Source of the DNA: Puia dinghuensis
Lineage (GTDB): Bacteria > Bacteroidota > Bacteroidia > Chitinophagales > Chitinophagaceae
NCBI GenBank assembly: GCA_026225275.1
Contig: JAMFSL010000004.1
Coordinates: 1-36,195 of the forward strand
Length of the DNA stretch: 36,195 nucleotides
Direction of reading: 5' to 3'
Under the pieces are notes generated by a model. It had not been told where the DNA came from, made no database searches, and saw nothing but the letters and a program-made list of their open reading frames with translations. The position numbers and the translations under genes were made by a program. Shown here piece after piece: positions 31,210 through 36,195 of this stretch; position 1 is the first letter of the stretch; each line of letters starts with the position of its first letter.

Positions 31210-32490
31210 TTACCGGATCTTTAATGTAGCGATCGCAAACGCCACACAAAGAATCGTGATGATCCAGAACCGAGTAACGATCTTACTCTCATGATAGCCC
31301 AGCTTCTGATAATGATGATGGAGCGGGCTCATGAGAAATACTCTTCGACCTTCGCCTGTCTTCTTCTTTGTATATTTGAAATAGGATACTTGTATCATGA
31401 CGCTGAGGCTTTCCACCAGGAACACTCCGCAGAAGATGGGTATCAGCCATTCCTTCCGGACGATGATCGCCAGGGCGGCGATGATACCCCCGAGAGTAAG
31501 GCTACCCGTATCACCCATGAATACCTGTGCCGGATAAGCGTTATACCATAGGAATCCTACGCAGGCGCCGATGAGGGCGCCGATGAAGATCGACAGCTCA
31601 CCCAGGTTCGGGATATACATGATATTCAGGTATTCGGCGAAGCGGATATTACCGCTTGCATAGGCAAAGATGCCCAGACAGGTTCCGATGAGGGCGCTGG
31701 TGCCTGTCGCCAGGCCGTCCAGACCGTCAGTGAGATTCGCTCCGTTGGATACTGCCGTGACGATAAAGATCACGATGATGATATATAATATCCAGGTCAA
31801 GCCTCTCAAGGCCGTTGGTAGCAGCTTCGAGTAGTTGAATTCATGATTTTTGACGAAGGGAATAGTAGTAATAGGTTCTCTTGCCTCCACGAAAACTTTC
31901 TTTTCCTTCCCGAGGGTGACGAACTTGACGCCGGTGGTATCGGCGGGCAGGCCCACGCCTACGTATTCACGCCATACGCGGGTACTGGTATTGAAGTATA
32001 ATGTATAGCCGACCACGAGACCCAGCACTACCTGGCCAAGGACCTTGAACCAGCCGGCCAGGCCGTCTTTGTCGCCTTTTTTATAGGCGACTCCCTGTTG
32101 TTTTGCGATACGCCGAGCCCTAAGTTTCAGGTAATCATCTATGAACCCGACGATACCCAGCCAGATGGTGCTGAAGAGCATGAGTCGGATATAGGCTTTG
32201 TGCAGATCGGCCAGGAGTAACGTCGGGATAAGTATAGCGAGAATAATAATAAAGCCGCCCATGGTAGGTGTGCCCTTCTTCTGCTGCTCGCCTGCGAGTC
32301 CCAAATCCCTGACTGTTTCCCCGATCTGTTTTTGGAGAAGATACTTAATCAGTCTTTTTCCGAAGATCATGCTGATGATGAGAGAGAAAAGCACGGCCAG
32401 CAGCACCCGGAAGGTGATGAACTGGAACAGGGCGTTGCCCGGCACCTTAATGCTATTCTGTCTGAACCATTCAAATAAGTAATACAGCAT
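31210..32490 (-). CDS. mraY: Phospho-MurNAc-pentapeptide transferase MraY
   Basis: A 426-residue integral membrane enzyme that links UDP-MurNAc-pentapeptide to undecaprenyl phosphate, giving lipid I. About ten membrane helices. Catalytic and binding motifs: KKGTPTMGG (71-79), FIDDYLK with Asp118/Asp119, [10 protein letters not shown] from 252, [11 protein letters not shown] and the histidine motif PLHHHYQ. It is longer than the roughly 360-residue proteobacterial form because of a loop at about 170-220 ([18 protein letters not shown] and on), which is usual in Bacteroidota. The gene lies 29 bases after murE with a small hairpin between them. Confidence 0.96.
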   Translation of the reverse strand: MLYYLFEWFRQNSIKVPGNALFQFITFRVLLAVLFSLIISMIFGKRLIKYLLQKQIGETVRDLGLAGEQQKKGTPTMGGFIIILAILIPTLLLADLHKAYIRLMLFSTIWLGIVGFIDDYLKLRARRIAKQQGVAYKKGDKDGLAGWFKVLGQVVLGLVVGYTLYFNTSTRVWREYVGVGLPADTTGVKFVTLGKEKKVFVEAREPITTIPFVKNHEFNYSKLLPTALRGLTWILYIIIVIFIVTAVSNGANLTDGLDGLATGTSALIGTCLGIFAYASGNIRFAEYLNIMYIPNLGELSIFIGALIGACVGFLWYNAYPAQVFMGDTGSLTLGGIIAALAIIVRKEWLIPIFCGVFLVESLSVMIQVSYFKYTKKKTGEGRRVFLMSPLHHHYQKLGYHESKIVTRFWIITILCVAFAIATLKIR

Positions 32491-32503
32491 GAGGTCAATT
32501 TGT

Positions 32504-32520
32504 ACGGACCTGTAGTCCGT
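32504..32520. other. Small hairpin between murE and mraY
   Basis: ACGGAC (32504-32509) and GTCCGT (32515-32520) form a perfect six-base stem with a CTGTA loop, its edge touching the murE stop codon. On the minus strand no T-run follows, so termination is unlikely; mRNA processing or a pause is possible. Confidence 0.4.
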
Positions 32521-33986
32521 TATTTTTCAAGCAATTCGAATAATCCGATTAAAATTTGTTTGTCGTCGAATGGATATTTTATTCCTTTTATCTCCTGATA
32601 TTTTTCATGTCCTTTTCCTGCGATGAGCAGGATATCTTCTGCCGCGGCGAGGTTGACGGCGGTGCGAATCGCCTCTTTGCGGTCGGTGATCGAGATATAC
32701 TTTCTTTTGGCCGCGGTGTTGAGACCTTCTTCAATATCCCGGATGATCTGTTCTGGGTCTTCGCTGCGGGGATTATCCGAGGTGATGATCACTTTGTCGC
32801 TGTATTCGCAGGCGGCGGCGCCCATGAGCGGCCGTTTCGTTTTATCGCGGTCCCCGCCGCAGCCCATGACGGTAATGATCCGTTCGTGACCTTTGCGCAG
32901 TTTCTGGATAGTGGCGAGTACATTGATCAGGGCATCAGGGGTATGAGCATAGTCTACGATCCCGATGATCTTTTCCTTCGGCGATACGATATAATCGAAC
33001 CGGCCTTCTGCCCCGGTCAGTGTACTGAGACAGCGCAGCACCTCTCCTCTTTCTTCACCCAGGCAGATGGCGGCGCCGTAGACGGCCAGTAGGTTATAGG
33101 CATTGAATTCGCCGATCAACCGGAAATGAACTTCCTGGTCGTTGATCGTCATTACCAATCCGGTAAGGTTATTTTCGAGGATCTTTCCTTTGAATTCCGC
33201 CAGTGTCTTCAGGCTATAGAAATATTTCTTTGCGTGGGTGTTTTGCAACATCACTGCTCCGCGTTTGTCGTCGGCATTAGAGATGGCAAAAGCGTCCGAG
33301 GGCAGCGAATCGAAGAAGGCTTTCTTGACCCGGATATATTCGTCGAATGTCTTGTGATAGTCCAGGTGGTCCTGTGTGATGTTACTGAACAGGCCGCCGG
33401 CGTATTTCAGGCCAGCGATCCGTTGCTGATGAATGGCGTGCGAGCTGGTCTCCATGAAGACATGCGTACAGCCGGTATCCGCCATTTCTTTCAGCAATGC
33501 GTTCAGGTGGAGAGGATCAGGAGTTGTATGAGTGGCCGGCACGATACGGTCGCCGATATGATTTTCTACCGTGCTGAGCAGGCCACAGGTATAACCCAGC
33601 GCGGAAAAGAGTTTGTACAGCAGGGTAGCTATCGTCGTCTTACCGTTTGTGCCCGTAACGCCGACCAGTTTAAGCCTTTCCGTAGGCTGGCCGTAGAAAT
33701 TATGCGCGATGATACCGGAGGCGGCGGACGAGCTTTCTACCTGCACATAGGTCACTCCTGCGTCCAGCGAGGAGGGCAGGTCTTCACAAACGATGAGGGA
33801 GGCGCCGGCCGCGATCACCTGTGGGATGAACTGGTGGCCGTCGGCATGGGTGCCTTTGACGGCAATGAACAGCGTGCCGGGTCCGGCGAGGCGGGAATCC
33901 GTCTGAAGGTTATCCACCTGCCTGTCCAATTCACCGTGGACCGACCTGATACCCACCTTATATAATATATCCTGCAGATGTGCCAT
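32520..33986 (-). CDS. murE: UDP-MurNAc-tripeptide synthetase MurE (meso-diaminopimelate adding)
   Basis: A 488-residue cytoplasmic ligase adding the third stem-peptide residue with ATP. The N-terminal domain has [16 protein letters not shown] (30-45), ATP is bound by TGTNGKTT (111-118), and [13 protein letters not shown] and [10 protein letters not shown] are central MurE motifs. DNPR at 404-407 is the signature of enzymes using meso-diaminopimelate rather than lysine, so the peptidoglycan should be of the usual Gram-negative type. It starts 22 bases after the ftsI stop and lies 29 bases before mraY. Confidence 0.96.
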   Translation of the reverse strand: MAHLQDILYKVGIRSVHGELDRQVDNLQTDSRLAGPGTLFIAVKGTHADGHQFIPQVIAAGASLIVCEDLPSSLDAGVTYVQVESSSAASGIIAHNFYGQPTERLKLVGVTGTNGKTTIATLLYKLFSALGYTCGLLSTVENHIGDRIVPATHTTPDPLHLNALLKEMADTGCTHVFMETSSHAIHQQRIAGLKYAGGLFSNITQDHLDYHKTFDEYIRVKKAFFDSLPSDAFAISNADDKRGAVMLQNTHAKKYFYSLKTLAEFKGKILENNLTGLVMTINDQEVHFRLIGEFNAYNLLAVYGAAICLGEERGEVLRCLSTLTGAEGRFDYIVSPKEKIIGIVDYAHTPDALINVLATIQKLRKGHERIITVMGCGGDRDKTKRPLMGAAACEYSDKVIITSDNPRSEDPEQIIRDIEEGLNTAAKRKYISITDRKEAIRTAVNLAAAEDILLIAGKGHEKYQEIKGIKYPFDDKQILIGLFELLEK

Positions 33987-34008
33987 AGCCCTTCCGGGTT
34001 TCGTTTCG

Positions 34009-36120
34009 TCAATCGAGTTGAATCAATATTGTTTCGTTCCTTTTATACGCCGAACCCGGTTGGAGGCTTTGCGCTTTTACTCTTCCGCTGCCCCGGACCG
34101 CCACTTTCAGGTCCATGCCTTCCAGCAGATAGAGCGCATCCTTTAGTCCCATTCCCTTCACATCGGGTATTGCCTGCCGGGAGACCGCTTCCCTGTTGAG
34201 GACGGGACGGCTCCCTTCATTCGAGGCATAGAGGCGGCCCCATTCGTTCTTTGCCGCTGAATCGGTGTAGGCCAGATCGAAGGTCTGCTGCACCTGCCGG
34301 ATGTCGCGGGTGTAGCCGGCGTAATAATACCGGGAGCTGTCCCTGGTGAGGACGGGGGGTTGGGACAGGTCCGGATCTACGCTCATCAGTTTATCTGCCA
34401 GCTCTTTGAATACGGGTCCGGCGACTTTGGCCCCGAGGAACACTTTGGCAAAGGGGTGATTTTTGATCACGACGATGCAGGTATATTTCGGATGATCGGC
34501 GGGAAAATAGCCAACAAATGAGGATTGATAAATATGGTCTGCATAGCCGCGGGTGCCATTGGCGACGAGGGCAGTACCTGTTTTGCCGGCTACCTGGTAA
34601 AAGCTATTCTGGAAGAGCTTATGGGCGGTCCCTTCCGGGTCGTTGCAAACGCCAACGAGGCATTCTTTCAGTTGCCGGAGCGTTGACTCGCTGCAAATGT
34701 TGTCGATGAGGGCAACGGGCTGATTTTCTTTCACTGTGATGCCCGATTCCTGGATGGCGTCCACCAGGAAGGGCTTCATCATTCTGCCGTTATTGGCCAC
34801 GGCATTGTATAAGGTAAGGGTTTGCAGCGGAGAGATAAGGATCGAGTATCCGAAGGCCATCCATGGGATCGCCGTTGCGCTCCACGAGCGGGATCCGGGG
34901 TGCAGCACGACGGGGATGGCTTCACCCATAAGGTCGATGCCCGTAGGCTGGTCCAGCCGTAATTTCTTCAGGTGAGCAATGAACCCGTTGGGATTGTTCT
35001 CGTAGTGGCTGTAGGCGAGTTTGGCCATACCGACATTAGAGCTGAGCTCGAAAGCTTCTTTGACTGTAAAGTCTTTGTTATCGTGAGGTTCGGAGTCATA
35101 GACCGTCCGGCCCGCTACTTTCCAGGAGCCGCCTTCCAGGTTGATCCTATCCGTCAGGGCTATCTTTTTATCTTCCAGCAGGGACAGCATTGTAGCCAGT
35201 TTGAAGGTCGATCCGGGTTCTGTGGCACGGATCGAATAGTTGAGGTCTTCCCAGTAGGAGCTATCCGGTTGGTGGCCCAGGTTGGCGATAGCTTTGATCT
35301 TGCCTGTAGCCACTTCCATGACAATACAGGTGCCATGTTCGGCTTTGTTGGCGATCATTTCTTTGAGCAGGGCGTTCTCGGCGATGTCCTGAATATTGAC
35401 ATCCAGCGTAGTAATGATATCCTTGCCATTCTGCGATTCAATCTCATATCCTTCGACTGGCACATAGGTGCCGCCGGCTATATAACGAACTAGCCGGCGG
35501 CCGGATTCACCTTTCAGGAGGGTATCGTAGGTACGTTCCAGACCAACATTCTGCGCATTCGCTCTTGCTAAGCCAATGGTACGATTGGCCAGCAAGCCGA
35601 AGGGGTTCAATCTTTTATTGTTCACTTCCGCGATGAATCCGCTCTTATTACGGCCTTCGCGAACGAGCGGAAAATTCCGGAGCTGCTGATATTTTTCGAA
35701 GGAGACGTTCGACTCCAGTTCATAGTAGCGATCGACGCGGCGGTACCCCTGGAGTAGTACCTTTTTGTAGGCTGCGGCGGATTGATCGCCGAAGAGATGG
35801 GCCAGGCATATGGAAAGAGAGTCGAGGTTGTCGGTGAAGCGGCGGCCGTTCTTTTCGCGAAGTCCGTCGGCACCGAAGTCGACATAAACATTGAAATAGG
35901 GGATCGAAGTGCTAAGCATGCTGCTGTCTTCGCTGTAGATCGTTCCCCTTTCCGCGTCGAGCTCGATGAATTTCTGATGGAGGCTATCGCTGAGGCTTCT
36001 CCAGTAGGCGCCCTGTACGTGTTGGATATAGAAGACTTTACCCAGCACGATGCCGCTCAGCAAGACAATGCCGATAAAGCTAACGTAGACTCTCCATAAT
36101 ATGTCGCGCTTGACTTCCAT
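34009..36120 (-). CDS. ftsI: Septal peptidoglycan transpeptidase FtsI (class B PBP) with PASTA domain
   Basis: A 703-residue penicillin-binding protein. One N-terminal membrane helix (about 11-32) anchors it; the pedestal domain starts with LDAERGTIYSEDSSMLSTS (54-72). Transpeptidase motifs: STFK at 304-307 with the acylated Ser304, SSN at 360-362 and KTGT at 513-516. A single PASTA domain occupies about 648-703 (IPDVKGMGLKDALYLLEG onward). It crosslinks septal peptidoglycan as partner of FtsW, whose gene lies downstream. The PASTA domain makes it resemble SpoVD-type proteins, but its place in the dcw cluster supports FtsI. It lies 22 bases before murE. Confidence 0.95.
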   Translation of the reverse strand: MEVKRDILWRVYVSFIGIVLLSGIVLGKVFYIQHVQGAYWRSLSDSLHQKFIELDAERGTIYSEDSSMLSTSIPYFNVYVDFGADGLREKNGRRFTDNLDSLSICLAHLFGDQSAAAYKKVLLQGYRRVDRYYELESNVSFEKYQQLRNFPLVREGRNKSGFIAEVNNKRLNPFGLLANRTIGLARANAQNVGLERTYDTLLKGESGRRLVRYIAGGTYVPVEGYEIESQNGKDIITTLDVNIQDIAENALLKEMIANKAEHGTCIVMEVATGKIKAIANLGHQPDSSYWEDLNYSIRATEPGSTFKLATMLSLLEDKKIALTDRINLEGGSWKVAGRTVYDSEPHDNKDFTVKEAFELSSNVGMAKLAYSHYENNPNGFIAHLKKLRLDQPTGIDLMGEAIPVVLHPGSRSWSATAIPWMAFGYSILISPLQTLTLYNAVANNGRMMKPFLVDAIQESGITVKENQPVALIDNICSESTLRQLKECLVGVCNDPEGTAHKLFQNSFYQVAGKTGTALVANGTRGYADHIYQSSFVGYFPADHPKYTCIVVIKNHPFAKVFLGAKVAGPVFKELADKLMSVDPDLSQPPVLTRDSSRYYYAGYTRDIRQVQQTFDLAYTDSAAKNEWGRLYASNEGSRPVLNREAVSRQAIPDVKGMGLKDALYLLEGMDLKVAVRGSGRVKAQSLQPGSAYKRNETILIQLD

Positions 36121-36195
36121 TCTTTCCTTTAGACATTATCTGTTTCCAAGGAGACGCCTTCGGCGTTTTCTCCATCTAATTATTGTCCTTCGGAC
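36121..36195 (-). other. Leader of ftsI at the window edge with a hairpin; upstream gene (expected ftsL) not included
   Basis: These 75 bases precede the ftsI ATG. In Bacteroidota dcw clusters ftsL comes next upstream, but too little remains to identify its end: all three minus-strand frames reach a stop within the segment. A hairpin with ACGCC (36154-36158) and GGCGT (36162-36166), extended by GGAG/CTCC with a bulge (36150-36173), lies about 30 bases before ftsI and contains the GCCTTCGGC word at 36156-36164. Confidence 0.4.

Noticed and set aside
31011-31229. 72-codon plus-strand frame in the mraY-murD spacer
   Set aside because: It runs against the cluster, overlaps the ends of both neighbours and shows no domain or promoter.

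Overview
The window looks like chromosomal DNA of a member of the Bacteroidota, most likely Chitinophagaceae. The grounds are: a division and cell-wall (dcw) cluster in the Bacteroidota order ftsI-murE-mraY-murD-ftsW-murG-murC-ftsQ-ftsA-ftsZ; secreted and lipoprotein families common in that phylum (a DUF2092-like and a DUF6515-like protein, a TlpA-type thioredoxin with a DUF4369-like N-terminus); almost no Shine-Dalgarno sequences; and a clear -33/-7 promoter of the TTG-N19-TAnnTTTG type before one lipoprotein gene. This assignment is inference from gene content, not a database match. I saw no tRNA, rRNA, CRISPR array or insertion sequence.

Left part (1-9,100). A FkbM-type methyltransferase runs off the left edge. 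Next comes oxyR, with both redox cysteines and an OxyR-like operator directly before its start, then a lipoprotein gene. A DUF2092/DUF6515-like secreted pair is read in the other direction. Two paralogous S66 peptidases (LD-carboxypeptidase family) follow on the minus strand, separated by an AAA+ ATPase with a PD-(D/E)xK nuclease-like C-terminus. Just upstream of the ATPase lie about three 53-54 bp tandem repeats, each containing a long palindrome. A secreted protein of unknown function completes this part.

Middle part (9,100-21,200). On the plus strand are metG, a small OB-fold protein, an unrecognised protein, a FadN-type fused beta-oxidation enzyme, and a tight four-gene run: TlpA-type thioredoxin, a metzincin protease without a signal peptide, an ABC ATPase and an ABC permease. 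A minus-strand pair follows: a GntP-type gluconate permease and a YfcH-type epimerase.

Right part (21,200-36,195). The dcw cluster is read leftward on the minus strand and ends at a strong intrinsic terminator behind ftsZ. Its products make the lipid II precursor (MurE with a meso-diaminopimelate motif, MurD, MurC, MraY, MurG), polymerise and crosslink septal peptidoglycan (FtsW, FtsI) and build the divisome (FtsQ, FtsA, FtsZ). The striking defect is an in-frame TAG in ftsW that splits this normally essential gene after codon 84. FtsZ has a very long C-terminal linker and FtsQ carries an 18-bp tandem repeat.

The strongest candidates for something undescribed are the repeat-plus-ATPase module at 5,455-7,050, the split ftsW, and the protease embedded in the thioredoxin/ABC operon. 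No stretch longer than 300 bases lacks a gene; the largest gaps are 11,784-12,029 and 31,031-31,209.
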